Shown: piece by piece, positions 1 to 8,310 of the stretch
Position numbering within the stretch: the first letter of the stretch is position 1
Layout of the letters: each line of letters opens with the position of its first letter
Assembly (NCBI GenBank): GCA_036524115.1
Contig: DATDCY010000134.1
Span: forward strand, 1-30,145
Length of the DNA stretch: 30,145 bases
Direction: 5' to 3'
Source: a bacterium
GTDB lineage: Bacteria > JAUVQV01 > DATDCY01
Notes under the pieces: generated by a model
Databases searched by the model: none
The model's input: the letters and a program-made list of their open reading frames with translations, nothing else
Told to the model about the DNA's origin: nothing
Position numbers and translations under genes: made by a program

Positions 1-23
1 GTCCGCAGAACGCACCGCGCCGG

Positions 24-995
24 TCACGGCGCCGCCGGCGGGCCGGCCCGCCGGCGCTCCGAGCCGGTCGCGGGGAGTGTCCGGCGGACCACGAACTGCG
101 GGTCGCGGTTGAGGTGCAGGAAGGTCCTCCCGACGTACTCCCCGACGATCGAGATCGCCACGAGCTGCAGGCCGCGGAAGAAGGTGATCACCGCCGAGAG
201 CCGCTCGTACCCCGAAGGTTCCGCACGGTCGGGCGCCCCGATGTCGAGGAGGATGAAGCCGCCGTGCAGCGACCCGAGCACGACGAAGAGGACGCCGAGG
301 AGGCCGATGATGCGCAGCGGGATCAGCGAGTAGCTCACGAGCGAGTTGCCCCAGACCGAGACGAGCTTCGCGATGGTGTAGGTCGACCGCCCGCTGCGGC
401 GGGCGCGGTGTTCCACGGGCACCGAGCCGATGTTCGAGGTCAGGCGCAGGACGATCGCGTCGATGTAGGGCATCGGCCCGCTGTACTTGATGATCTCCTT
501 GCAGAGGAAGGCGTTCATGACGCGGAAGGTCGAGAGCGTCAGCGTGACGGGCTTGCGCAGGAAGACGCGGGCGAGCCGGCCGTGCAGCGCGCTCGCCGCC
601 CGCCGCAGCCAGGGATCGCGCCGGGTTTCGTAGCTGGCGTAGACGATGTCGTGCCCGTTGGCCATCTCCGCCAGGAGCTTGGTGACCTCCTGCGGCGCGT
701 GCTGCAGGTCGTCGTCCATGGTCACCACGTACTCTCCGCGCGCGTGGTGCAGGCCGGCCATGACGGCGTTGTGCTCCCCGAAGTTGCGCGCCAGCCGCAG
801 GTACGTGATCAGCTCGGGGTGCTCGGCCTGCAGGCGCAGGCACGCCTGCTCGCTGTCGTCGCTGCTGGCGTCGTCGACGAGGACGACGTCGAGCGCGTAC
901 GTCCCGGCGAACTGCTCGACGAGGGCGCGCACGAGCGGCCCGATGGTCGACCCGGCGTTGAAGACGGGTATGACGAACGAAACGACGGTGCCCAC
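24..995 (-). CDS. GT2 family glycosyltransferase, membrane-anchored (DPM1/ArnC-like)
   Basis: Predicted 323-residue glycosyltransferase that would move a sugar from a nucleotide sugar to a lipid carrier or cell-envelope glycan at the inner membrane. The N-terminal GT-A domain starts with SFVIPVFNAGSTIG, has the nucleotide-binding Asp pair at 41-42 (VDDASSDD) and the metal-binding DDD at 94-96 (TMDDDLQHAP). Two hydrophobic helices follow at about 223-252 and 265-290, as in polyprenyl-phosphate glycosyltransferases of the ArnC/GtrB type. The start is GTG at 995, preceded by a G-rich ribosome-binding stretch; an ATG reading is not available at the conserved N-terminus. It has its own promoter (1066-1093), so it is transcribed apart from the YggT-like gene upstream. 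Family assignment is firm; the sugar and acceptor are unknown. Confidence 0.9.
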   Translation of the reverse strand: MGTVVSFVIPVFNAGSTIGPLVRALVEQFAGTYALDVVLVDDASSDDSEQACLRLQAEHPELITYLRLARNFGEHNAVMAGLHHARGEYVVTMDDDLQHAPQEVTKLLAEMANGHDIVYASYETRRDPWLRRAASALHGRLARVFLRKPVTLTLSTFRVMNAFLCKEIIKYSGPMPYIDAIVLRLTSNIGSVPVEHRARRSGRSTYTIAKLVSVWGNSLVSYSLIPLRIIGLLGVLFVVLGSLHGGFILLDIGAPDRAEPSGYERLSAVITFFRGLQLVAISIVGEYVGRTFLHLNRDPQFVVRRTLPATGSERRRAGPPAAP

Positions 996-1033
996 CCGCC
1001 CCCCGAGACAGCGGCCCGACTGTCTGCGTTTCC

Positions 1034-1054
1034 TTTCGTGGACCGTCCACGAAA
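1034..1054. promoter_or_regulatory. Perfect palindrome (candidate operator) in the glycosyltransferase leader
   Basis: TTTCGTGGAC at 1034-1043 is followed by one central base and then its exact reverse complement at 1045-1054. It lies just downstream of the predicted transcription start (about 1059), at roughly +5 to +25 of the minus-strand transcript. A short, perfect, AT-edged palindrome at this position is typical of a repressor operator. It could also fold as an RNA hairpin, but there is no T-run for a terminator. Confidence 0.5.
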
Positions 1055-1065
1055 CCCGGGGTGTC

Positions 1066-1093
1066 AGTATACCCCCGCGCGAAGTCGCGTCAA
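1066..1093 (-). promoter_or_regulatory. Sigma-70-type promoter for the glycosyltransferase gene
   Basis: On the minus strand TTGACG (1093-1088) and TATACT (1071-1066) are separated by 16 bp. Both hexamers match consensus at five of six positions. The promoter lies in the gap between the YggT-like stop codon and the glycosyltransferase start, and points at the latter. Confidence 0.65.
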
Positions 1094-1137
1094 CGAGCCC
1101 GGCCCATTGTCCTGCGGCTTTTCGCGCCGCGGGGCGG

Positions 1138-1404
1138 TCAGCGGCCGGCGGCGGGGTGTGCGAGGACGATGAGCGCCACGCGCAGGAGTGCCAGCAGGAA
1201 GAACGCGGCCAGCGGCGCGCCCTTCTCCCCGACGAACGGCAACGCGCGGCGGGTCAGCGCGAAGAACGGCGCCGTGAAGCGGTCGAAGAGCGCCTGCAGC
1301 GGCGTCGGCCTGCCGCCGGTGAGCACGCCGAGCGCCGCCCTCCCGAGGATCAGCCACATCCCCAGCGCGAGCGTGTAGTTGACGAACTGGACGAGGTAGA
1401 TCAC
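1138..1404 (-). CDS. Small YggT-like integral membrane protein
   Basis: An 88-residue protein with two hydrophobic segments (about residues 4-26 and 60-82) joined by a loop containing PLQALFDRFTAPFFALTRRALPF. The layout of helix, Arg/Pro-rich amphipathic loop and helix resembles YggT-family proteins, whose role is poorly defined. I chose the GTG at 1404 because AGGGGAGG lies 12 bases upstream and the reading frame before it looks like a shadow of the exonuclease gene. It is the third gene of the minus-strand group after the DUF294 protein and the exonuclease, 31 bases past the exonuclease stop. The fold call is moderate and no function can be derived from sequence. Confidence 0.6.
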   Translation of the reverse strand: MIYLVQFVNYTLALGMWLILGRAALGVLTGGRPTPLQALFDRFTAPFFALTRRALPFVGEKGAPLAAFFLLALLRVALIVLAHPAAGR

Positions 1405-1435
1405 GGCTGCAGATGGCCTCCCCTGCGTCGGCGAC

Positions 1436-2098
1436 TCACGGTCTGCCGACGCGCAGCAGGTCGCCGAGCGTCCGCACCCCGTGGTCCGGGAGCGCGCGCA
1501 GCAGGCGCTGGAGGAGCTGGGCGGTCGTGAAGGCGTCGGCCAGGGCGTTGTGGGCGCCCGCGGGCCGGATCCCGCGGCGGCGGGCCACGGCATCGAGGTT
1601 CAGTTCCTCGCCCTGCGGCGAGAAGTCGCCGGCGTGCCGCTGGCTTGCGAGCCACTGGTGCAGCCGCATCGTGTCCACCGCGCGGCGGCGCCAGTCGGCG
1701 GCGCGTATCGAGGGGCACTCGCGGCCGAGGAAGCCCAGGTCGAGGGCCAGGAAATGCCCGGCGAGCACGCGGTCGCCGCAGAAGGCGAGCAGGTCGGCGG
1801 CCACCGCGTCGAGCGGCGGCTTCTGCGCCACGTCGTCCGGGGTGATGCCGTGCACGACGACGCTCTCGCGCTTGAAGTCCGCGCGCGGGCTCACGAGCTG
1901 GTAGAAGGTGCGCCCCAGCTCGATGCGGGTGCCGGACATCTTCACGGCCCCGACCGAGACCACGGAGTCGCGCTTCTCGTCCAGCCCGGTGAGCTCGGTG
2001 TCGACGACCGCGAACGGGATGCGCTCGAGCGGCAGCCCGGCGTCGACGACCGCCTCGCCCGAGAGCAGCCCGCGGATCCGCGAGACCAGGCCTGCCAT
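1436..2098 (-). CDS. DnaQ-like 3'-5' exonuclease (DEDDh)
   Basis: A 220-residue exonuclease of the proofreading (DnaQ/RNase T) fold. The three Exo motifs are visible: D33 and E35 in FAVVDTELTG, D120 in GHFLALDLGFL, and H183 with D188 in HNALADAFTTAQLL. Together they form the DEDDh set that holds two metal ions and hydrolyses nucleotides from a 3' end. There is no polymerase domain, so this is a stand-alone enzyme rather than a Pol III epsilon subunit; an acidic HEXXH-type domain is absent. It starts 11 bases after the stop of the cNMP/CBS/DUF294 gene. These two families are often neighbours in proteobacteria, which suggests they are co-expressed and functionally linked. Substrate (DNA, RNA or small oligonucleotide) is not evident. 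Confidence 0.88.
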   Translation of the reverse strand: MAGLVSRIRGLLSGEAVVDAGLPLERIPFAVVDTELTGLDEKRDSVVSVGAVKMSGTRIELGRTFYQLVSPRADFKRESVVVHGITPDDVAQKPPLDAVAADLLAFCGDRVLAGHFLALDLGFLGRECPSIRAADWRRRAVDTMRLHQWLASQRHAGDFSPQGEELNLDAVARRRGIRPAGAHNALADAFTTAQLLQRLLRALPDHGVRTLGDLLRVGRP

Positions 2099-2109
2099 GC
2101 CGCCGCCCC

Positions 2110-4020
2110 TTACGCCCCCACCAGCCCGGCGCGGTACTCCTCGATGATCAGCTCCTGCGCGCGGTTGATGAGGCGGAAGGCGTCCTTGAGCGTCTTCTTC
2201 TCGTAGCGGCTCAGCTGCGCCGGGTCGATGAAGTTGTCGACCTCGCCCCCGGCCTGGAGCAACTGGAACTGGTGCTGGATGCGCAGCAGCGAGAGGAACT
2301 CGAAGGCGCTGGCCAGCTCGTCGCCGAAGCGCCGCAGCAGCGGGTGCGCCTCCCGCAGGGCCGCGATCCGGTCGAGGGTCCCCGTCTCAGGGATTCCCCG
2401 CTCCAGCGCGCAGAGGCGGACGATGCCGATGATCGGCCCGAGCGCGCTGACCTTGAGGTTGAGCTTGTCCTTGTGCTCGCCCTCGCTGCGGACCTCGATG
2501 GTCCCGAAGAGCCCGAGCGGGGGCCGGTGCATCGTGACCATCCCCGCGAGCCGCGCGAAGAAGACCCGCTGGTTGCGCAGCGAGCGCGCCAGGTGCGCGC
2601 GCAGCTCGCGCGCCAGCGAGATGGTCCCCGCCAGGCCCCGGAAGTCGAAGAGGATCGCCGCGTGCAGCAACGCCTCCGGCCCGGGACTCGTGATCCACTT
2701 CGAGAAGAGCTCCCCCCACGCCGAGAGCGGCAGGCGCCAGCGCGGGGTGTCGGCCATGTAGCCCGCGGGGCAGGGCGCGAAGCCGCACTGCTCGAGCGAC
2801 TCGCGCATCTGCCGCGCGAAGGCGCCGGCCCACTCGGCCATGGCCGCCTCCTCGGCGGGGCCCGACGGGTCCGCCCACAGCAGCGCGTTGTCCTGGTCGG
2901 TCCGGAACGTCTGCTCCCGGCGCCCCTCGCTGCCGAAGGAGAGCCAGCACCAGGGCAGGGGCGCGGGACCCAGGGGGCGGGTCGCGAACTCGATCGCCTT
3001 GCGCACGATCCGGTCGTTGATCTCCGTGATGATGCGGGTGATGTTGCTCGCCTTGGCGCCGTCGCGCAGGAGCAGCCCCACGATGGCGTTGACCTTGGCG
3101 GCCGCCTGCGCGAGCCCCTCGAGGCTTGTCTGCCCCTCGACCTCGCGGACGACCGAGATCGGCGAGGTCCCCTGCAGGATGAGCAGGTCGTGGTTCGTGA
3201 CGATGCCCTTGAGGCGGCCGTGGTCCACGATGAGCAGGTGGTGGATGTTGTGGCGCAGCATCGTCAGCAGCGCCTCGAAGCAGTAGTCGGTGGCCTCGGC
3301 CTTGATCAGCGAGCGGCTCATGATCGCGGACGCCGGCTCGGCGAAGTTGCGGCCGCGGGCGGCGACCTTCTCGCGCAGGTCGCGGTCGGTCATGATGCCG
3401 ACGGGCGCGTCGTGCGCGTCGGTGAGCACGAGCGAGCTGATCCCGTGGCGGGACATCGCGCCCGCGGCCTCGCGGATGCTCGTGCCGCTCGGTGCGGTCA
3501 CGACGCTGCGCGAGATCAGGTCGCCGACCGCCGTCGTGAAGAGCAGCTTCTCGCCGCCGCCGCCGAAGAGCCCGCTGCGGCTGCGCAGGTCGGTGAAGGC
3601 CTTGTCCATGTACTTGGCGAGGAAGACGCGATGGAAGTACTCGCGCACGTCCGGGTGCGCCTCGAGCAGCGCCAGGAACGGCTCGCGCGGGATGAGGTAG
3701 CAGGTCGTGTCCTTCACGGCGGTGACGTCGGTGCGCGAGCGGTCGCTGCCGTAGAGCGAGAGGAAGCCGATCGCGTCCCCCTCCGAGCGGTAGTCGATGA
3801 CGATCTCCTCGTTCTCCATCGAGCGCATCGTGATCTTGGCGGCGCCGGTGAGCACGATCTGCAGCGAGTCGCTCGCGGGGCCGCCCTGCGTGAGGATGGG
3901 GAAGCCGGCGGGGTAGTACTCGAGCGAGACCGTCCGGGCGAGCGCGTCGAGCGTCTCCTCGGGAAGGGTCTGGAACGGCGGGACGCCCTGGAGGAACTGG
4001 ACGACCTCGCGCGTGAGCAT
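2110..4020 (-). CDS. cNMP-binding / CBS / DUF294 nucleotidyltransferase-like signalling protein
   Basis: A 636-residue cytoplasmic protein with three modules. Residues about 5-125 form a cyclic-nucleotide-binding (Crp-like) domain. Residues about 155-285 hold two CBS motifs, which usually sense adenine nucleotides (ISSLVLTDAHDAPVGIMTDRD is the first). The C-terminal half is a GlnD-like nucleotidyltransferase domain of the DUF294 type with GSEGRREQ and RTDQDNALL, followed by its helical substrate-binding domain. In GlnD this fold transfers UMP to PII; here the target is unknown. The start is uncertain: ATG at 4020 begins the conserved MLTREVVQFLQGV, while GTG at 4053 would add 11 residues; neither has a strong ribosome-binding site. 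It is the first gene of the exonuclease/YggT-like operon. Confidence 0.88.
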   Translation of the reverse strand: MLTREVVQFLQGVPPFQTLPEETLDALARTVSLEYYPAGFPILTQGGPASDSLQIVLTGAAKITMRSMENEEIVIDYRSEGDAIGFLSLYGSDRSRTDVTAVKDTTCYLIPREPFLALLEAHPDVREYFHRVFLAKYMDKAFTDLRSRSGLFGGGGEKLLFTTAVGDLISRSVVTAPSGTSIREAAGAMSRHGISSLVLTDAHDAPVGIMTDRDLREKVAARGRNFAEPASAIMSRSLIKAEATDYCFEALLTMLRHNIHHLLIVDHGRLKGIVTNHDLLILQGTSPISVVREVEGQTSLEGLAQAAAKVNAIVGLLLRDGAKASNITRIITEINDRIVRKAIEFATRPLGPAPLPWCWLSFGSEGRREQTFRTDQDNALLWADPSGPAEEAAMAEWAGAFARQMRESLEQCGFAPCPAGYMADTPRWRLPLSAWGELFSKWITSPGPEALLHAAILFDFRGLAGTISLARELRAHLARSLRNQRVFFARLAGMVTMHRPPLGLFGTIEVRSEGEHKDKLNLKVSALGPIIGIVRLCALERGIPETGTLDRIAALREAHPLLRRFGDELASAFEFLSLLRIQHQFQLLQAGGEVDNFIDPAQLSRYEKKTLKDAFRLINRAQELIIEEYRAGLVGA

Positions 4021-4211
4021 GACAGCTGCGGAAGTCAGCAAGGAGCGTGCCACCCCCAGCCGGCGCCGGCTGGTCCCTCGCGCGGACGGCGGACCTCCCG
4101 GATTTCCATGACTTGCCCCGCCCGGCCCGCTGCCGCGACGGCGGCGGGCGCCGGGGGTGTGCGGCCTGTGCCAGACGCGGTGTTACCCATCGTAACGTGC
4201 CGGTGCGGGCC

Positions 4212-4964
4212 TCAGGAGGCGAAGAGGTCTGGCACGACGTCGTCCGGCGGGCCGATGACGAGGGCGTCGGCGGCGGAGCCCGGCCGTGGGTCCGCCGAGA
4301 CCTCGACGACGAAAGCACCCGCCCTGCGGGCCACAGCGATGAACGCCACCGCGGGCTGCCCGTCACCCGGCGTCCCGGCGACGACAAGGGCGTCGCATCG
4401 TCGCAGGGCCTCGAAGCAGCGTTCGAGCAGGGGCCGCGGCACCTCCTCGCCCCGCCACAGGACGCCGGGTCGCGCCAGTCCGGTGCACAGCGGGCAGGAC
4501 GGCGGCATCGCGATCGGCACGTCGCGGTTCTCGGAGCGCAGGCCGCACCGCGTGCAGTGGGTCTGCCAGACACTCCCCCGCAGCTCGACGACGTTCCGGC
4601 TGCCGGCGCGCCGGTGCAGGCCGTCGACGCACTCGGTCGCGAGCGTGAACGCCTCGGCCCGCCGCTCCGCCTCGGCAAGCGCGCGGCGGGCGGCACCCGG
4701 TGCCACGCCCGCGAGCCGTCGCCGGCACTCGTCGTACCAGCGCCACACCGCGACGGGGTCCTCGAAGAACGGCTGCTGGGCGGCGACCGCGCGAACCTCG
4801 GCGCCGCCGAACGTCGTGCCGCAGTCGCTGAACGCGGGGATCGCGTTGTCCGGCGCGAGCGCGGGGCCTGTCAGGACGACGAGCCGTCGCGCGCGCGCGA
4901 TGCGCGCACGCACCGCCGGCGCGGGTGTGGACCGTCCGCCGGCGCCGGCCCCACCCTCACCCAC
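4212..4964 (-). CDS. Sirtuin-like protein lacking catalytic residues
   Basis: A 250-residue protein with the order of motifs of NAD-dependent deacylases (Sir2). Against the family, key positions are changed: the NAD loop, usually GAGIS, reads GPALA (33-37); the usual TQNxD reads TECVD (110-114); and the catalytic His of ELHG is Arg129 (ELRG, codon CGG). The zinc ribbon is kept (C137/C140 and C157/C160), as are DGLHRRAGS and RPGVLW. From established sirtuin mechanism, losing the His base and the Asn should abolish deacylation, so this is probably a binding or regulatory pseudoenzyme, or has different NAD chemistry. The GTG start at 4964 overlaps the end of the small zinc protein by 8 bases, so translation is likely coupled. 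The intact frame and preserved zinc site argue against simple decay. Confidence 0.8.
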   Translation of the reverse strand: MGEGGAGAGGRSTPAPAVRARIARARRLVVLTGPALAPDNAIPAFSDCGTTFGGAEVRAVAAQQPFFEDPVAVWRWYDECRRRLAGVAPGAARRALAEAERRAEAFTLATECVDGLHRRAGSRNVVELRGSVWQTHCTRCGLRSENRDVPIAMPPSCPLCTGLARPGVLWRGEEVPRPLLERCFEALRRCDALVVAGTPGDGQPAVAFIAVARRAGAFVVEVSADPRPGSAADALVIGPPDDVVPDLFAS

Positions 4965-5166
4965 GCGAGGGCTTTGCGGGTGCCTTCCCCTCCTTCGCGT
5001 CCTCCGCGGCCTGCTTCTCCGTCCATTTGCGGTAGCAGTCGAGCCCGCAGAAGGCGTGGACGTAATCGGGCCCCTCGACGGTGTGCGCGAGGTCGTGGGG
5101 CAGCTCCTTCATGCACAGCGAGCAGGAGAGGGGCGGCGCGTTCTCATCGGGCTTCTTCTTGGCCAT
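4957..5166 (-). CDS. Small zinc-finger-like protein (DUF3330-like)
   Basis: A 69-residue, highly charged protein. It has CSLCMKELP near the N-terminus and FCGLDCYRKW after about 20 residues, a four-Cys arrangement expected to bind one zinc or iron. This C-x2-C ... C-x3-C-Y-x2-W layout recalls the small DUF3330 proteins; I recognise the pattern but cannot confirm it. The tail is Lys/Ala/Pro rich. I chose ATG 5166 (MAKKKPDEN) over ATG 5175 because AAGGAG lies 9 bases before 5166 but abuts 5175. Its stop overlaps the GTG of the sirtuin-like gene, so the two form a coupled pair. The role is unknown; a partnership with the degenerate sirtuin is inferred only from the overlap. Confidence 0.7.
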   Translation of the reverse strand: MAKKKPDENAPPLSCSLCMKELPHDLAHTVEGPDYVHAFCGLDCYRKWTEKQAAEDAKEGKAPAKPSRG

Positions 5167-5171
5167 CGGCG

Positions 5172-8100
5172 TCATCTCCTTCCAGTGGGCGTTGTCGCAC
5201 CCAGGAGGCCCTGGGCCATGGTCAGCCCTAGTGTCGGGTACACCCCCCCCTCCTCGTCAAGCACCCACGCGACGCCCGCGCGCAGCGTCAGCGGGAAGGA
5301 GTACGCGAACGTGAGGTCCAGTCGCAGCTCGGCGCCGATCCCGGTGCGCAGGTCCGCGGCGTCGAAGCCGCCACCGTCCCAGGCCTCGCCCGCGTCCACG
5401 AAGAGGGCGCCGTGGAGCCGCCGGAGGAAGAGAGGCGCCGTCTCGCCGCCGCGGGCGATCTCATCGAGCGGGAAGCGGTACTCCAGCCCGAGGAGGACCG
5501 CGTTGTCCCCGCGGAACGCGTTGGCCGGGTAGCCCCGCAGCGGCAGGAACGCGTCGTCGACGTTGAGGACGACGTCCCCCGGCGAGCCCCCGCCGAGGGC
5601 GAACGCGCCCTGCGGCGGGACGTCGCCTGCCGCGGTCCCCGCGAAGAGGCGCGCGAGCAGCACGTGGCGGCGGACGGGCAGCGGGAGGTACTCGGCCCAG
5701 CCGGCGGAGGCGCGCGTGAAGGTGCGCTCGCTGCCAAGCCCCTCCTGCGCGTGGGCCAGTGCGAGCGCGACGCCGCGGCCGTCCCCGGGGCTGATCGAAT
5801 ATGGCTGCCGGCGGGCGCTCGAGTACGTCCAGCCGAGGCGCGCCGCCCCGAGGGCGCCGGTGGCAGGTGCCTTGTCGTGGGACGGCGCGACCGGGGGCGG
5901 CTCGGAAAGCGCGCTGACGTGGCGGTACTCGTAGCCGAGCGAGAACGCCTGCGACGACTCGAAGCCCGGGAAATCGAGCGTCACCTCGACGCCGGCGACT
6001 CTTTCGCGCTCGGTGTAGTCGAGCGCGCCCGCCGGCTGCGGCACGAGGCCGGCGTAGGTGCGGTCGAGGTCGCTCGAGTGCAACGAGAGGGTGGGCCGGA
6101 GGCCATAGTAGGCGTAGGCGAGCGCGTGCATGAACCGTCCGCTCTCCGGGCCGTAGAGGGCCTCCAGCAGCCAGCGATGGCGCTGGAGGACGTCCTGCCC
6201 GCCGGTGACGGCGCCGACGAGGGTGCCGCTCTCGGGGGTGACGGCGGACCACGGCAGCCACAGGCGGGGGCCGATGGTGTCGAGGGGGGAATAGGGACGG
6301 GCGTTCAAGGCGTCCTCCGAGAGCGTGCGGCTCGTGTCAGAAGAAGATGCACCCTGTTCCCGTGCGGCTCCGGGGTCCTGTCGCTGCGCACCCCCATCGG
6401 TGCTCGCCGAGACGGCTGCGCGCCGCTGGGGGACCCCCGCTTCGCGCCACCCCTCCGCTGTCCCGATTTCAACGGCGTCCCCGAACTTGCGATCATCGAC
6501 AGGCGCGTCGCCGGGTCCCGCCGTGGTCGCCGCCTCGTCCACCATCGGAAGGGAAGAGACATCGGGCGTGTCCATGAGGCGGATGTCGTAGCCCCTCGCG
6601 GTGTACTCCACGAAGGCGACGCGCTTCCCGTCCGGCGAGACGGCAGGCTGGAAGGCGCCGCCGAGGACGTTGGTCGCCTGCCGGATGCGGCCGGTCGCCG
6701 CGTCCCAGACGAAGAGGTTGAAGATTCCCGTGCGGTCCGAGGCGAACCAGAGGCTGCGCCCGTCGGGGCTCCAGGACGCCCCGCCGTCGAGCGCGCGGTC
6801 GCGGCCGATCTCGGCCACGGTCCGGCCGTCGCGATCGAGGACGCGGATGCTCTTGGTGCCGTCCGGGGCGCGGACGCCGAGCGCGATGCGCCCGCCGTCC
6901 GGGCTCCAGCGCGGTACGGCGAGCTGGTCCGCCGAGGGCTCCATCAGGTGGCGCAGCCGGGCGGCCGACGTCGCCGGCAGGTCGCCGCCGAGGTCGAGGA
7001 GCGCCAGCCGGGTGGTCCCGCCGCCTGCGGTCACCAGCGCAAGCGTGCGGCCGTCCGGCGAGGGCGCGGGATCGCGCGCGCGGAGCCCTTCGGTCAGGCG
7101 CGCCTGCCGCCCGTTGCGGACGTCGCACGCCCAGAGGTCTCCCTGCACCGCCGCGCCGCGGACGAAGCCCGGCTTCGTGTAATACAGCCGGCGCCCGTCG
7201 GGGCTCCAGGCGAGCGTCGCGCCGGACGTGGCACTCGAGAAGGCGTCCTTCGCAACGCGGCGACGTCCCGTCCCGTCGGCGCCCATGACCCAGACGCCGG
7301 GGAAGTCGACGCCGTCGGAGCGCAGCCACGCGATGCGCGCGCCGTCGGGCGACCAGACCGGCGAGAGGTTGAGGCGGCCGTCGACGGTGAGCGCCGCCGC
7401 GCACGTGATTCCCCGGGCCGCCACGGCGCGCGCCTGCCCGGCAAACCCCGCGCGCAGGCCCTCGGACCACTCCCGCCAGAGCTCGCCGTAGCCGGCGCCC
7501 AGCGCCTCCTCGCCGCTGGCCGCGACGAAGAACGGCAGCGGCTTGCCGCCGTAGACCTGGCTGATCGCGGTGACCTTCTCACGGCCGAAGCGCTCGCCGA
7601 GGCGGCGCAGGAAGGACTCGCCGAAGAGGTACGGCACCTGCCCGGCGGGCCACTCGTCGGGCAGGACCGCCATGGCCTCGAGCCGCGGAAAGGGCCCCTC
7701 GAGGGCCGCCATGCGCAGGACCATCTCCGCGCCGGGGGAGCGGCCGCGGCCTCCTGCCGTCAGCTCGGTCTCCTCGTACGTCGCCAGCCCCTCGACCAGC
7801 CAGAGCGGCTGCAGGGAGTTCGGGAAGTAGAGTCTCCCGAAGACCGAGCGCAGCGCGAGCGGGAAGCGGGACGCCAGGTCCAGCTGCAGCACGTGCGTGT
7901 ACTCGTGCGTGATCACCAGGCGCAGCCAGTCGTCGTAGGCGGTCGTGCCGAAGCCCGGCTCGCCCAGCGGCGGCGCGACGGTGACGAGCATCTGGTTGTA
8001 CGGGTACGGCGTGGCCCAGCCGCCGGCGGCGTCCTCGTCGTCGGAGAGGACCAGCCGGGTCCGCGCCCGCGGCTGCCAGCCGATCCGCGGCGCGAGGCGC

Positions 8101-8300
8101 GCGTGGACGTCCTCGGCGAGGGCGGCGGCGCGCGCGGCGACGGGCTCGCACCCTTCGGGGAAGTGGACGGCGAAGTGCGGCGTCTCGGCCGTCAGCCAGC
8201 GGCGCGCCGGGTCGAACTTCGCGCGTGCCGGCGCCGCGGCACACAGCGCGAGCGCGGCCGCGAGGGGCAGGACCAGGACCCTCGCCGCCGCCGTGCGCAT
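5172..8300 (-). CDS. Secreted metalloprotease / TolB-like propeller / outer-membrane barrel fusion
   Basis: A 1042-residue exported protein. Residues 1-27 are a signal peptide ending in APARA. Residues about 30-330 form a peptidase MA-like gluzincin domain with zinc motif HEYTH (132-136) and the third ligand Glu170 in WLVEGLATYEE. Six or more TolB-type PD40 blades follow, each with a WSPDG-like signature (for example VWSPDGARIAWL, AWSPDGRRLYYT, SWSPDGRSLWFA). A low-complexity linker of roughly 80 residues (coded near 6300-6560) leads to a C-terminal beta-rich region of about 330 residues resembling the Omp85/surface-antigen barrel. The ATG at 8300 is chosen because the signal peptide starts there; the frame upstream is open but not signal-like. 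The TATACT just upstream could drive it. It probably displays or secretes a protease at the outer membrane. The substrate is unknown. Confidence 0.85.
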   Translation of the reverse strand: MRTAAARVLVLPLAAALALCAAAPARAKFDPARRWLTAETPHFAVHFPEGCEPVAARAAALAEDVHARLAPRIGWQPRARTRLVLSDDEDAAGGWATPYPYNQMLVTVAPPLGEPGFGTTAYDDWLRLVITHEYTHVLQLDLASRFPLALRSVFGRLYFPNSLQPLWLVEGLATYEETELTAGGRGRSPGAEMVLRMAALEGPFPRLEAMAVLPDEWPAGQVPYLFGESFLRRLGERFGREKVTAISQVYGGKPLPFFVAASGEEALGAGYGELWREWSEGLRAGFAGQARAVAARGITCAAALTVDGRLNLSPVWSPDGARIAWLRSDGVDFPGVWVMGADGTGRRRVAKDAFSSATSGATLAWSPDGRRLYYTKPGFVRGAAVQGDLWACDVRNGRQARLTEGLRARDPAPSPDGRTLALVTAGGGTTRLALLDLGGDLPATSAARLRHLMEPSADQLAVPRWSPDGGRIALGVRAPDGTKSIRVLDRDGRTVAEIGRDRALDGGASWSPDGRSLWFASDRTGIFNLFVWDAATGRIRQATNVLGGAFQPAVSPDGKRVAFVEYTARGYDIRLMDTPDVSSLPMVDEAATTAGPGDAPVDDRKFGDAVEIGTAEGWREAGVPQRRAAVSASTDGGAQRQDPGAAREQGASSSDTSRTLSEDALNARPYSPLDTIGPRLWLPWSAVTPESGTLVGAVTGGQDVLQRHRWLLEALYGPESGRFMHALAYAYYGLRPTLSLHSSDLDRTYAGLVPQPAGALDYTERERVAGVEVTLDFPGFESSQAFSLGYEYRHVSALSEPPPVAPSHDKAPATGALGAARLGWTYSSARRQPYSISPGDGRGVALALAHAQEGLGSERTFTRASAGWAEYLPLPVRRHVLLARLFAGTAAGDVPPQGAFALGGGSPGDVVLNVDDAFLPLRGYPANAFRGDNAVLLGLEYRFPLDEIARGGETAPLFLRRLHGALFVDAGEAWDGGGFDAADLRTGIGAELRLDLTFAYSFPLTLRAGVAWVLDEEGGVYPTLGLTMAQGLLGATTPTGRR

Positions 8301-8310
8301 CGCGAACCGT

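Noticed and set aside
2272-5532. A 1086-codon open frame on the plus strand
   Set aside because: It is antisense to the DUF294 and sirtuin genes and its product is Arg/Ala/Pro-rich with no motifs. Long antisense frames are expected at this GC content.
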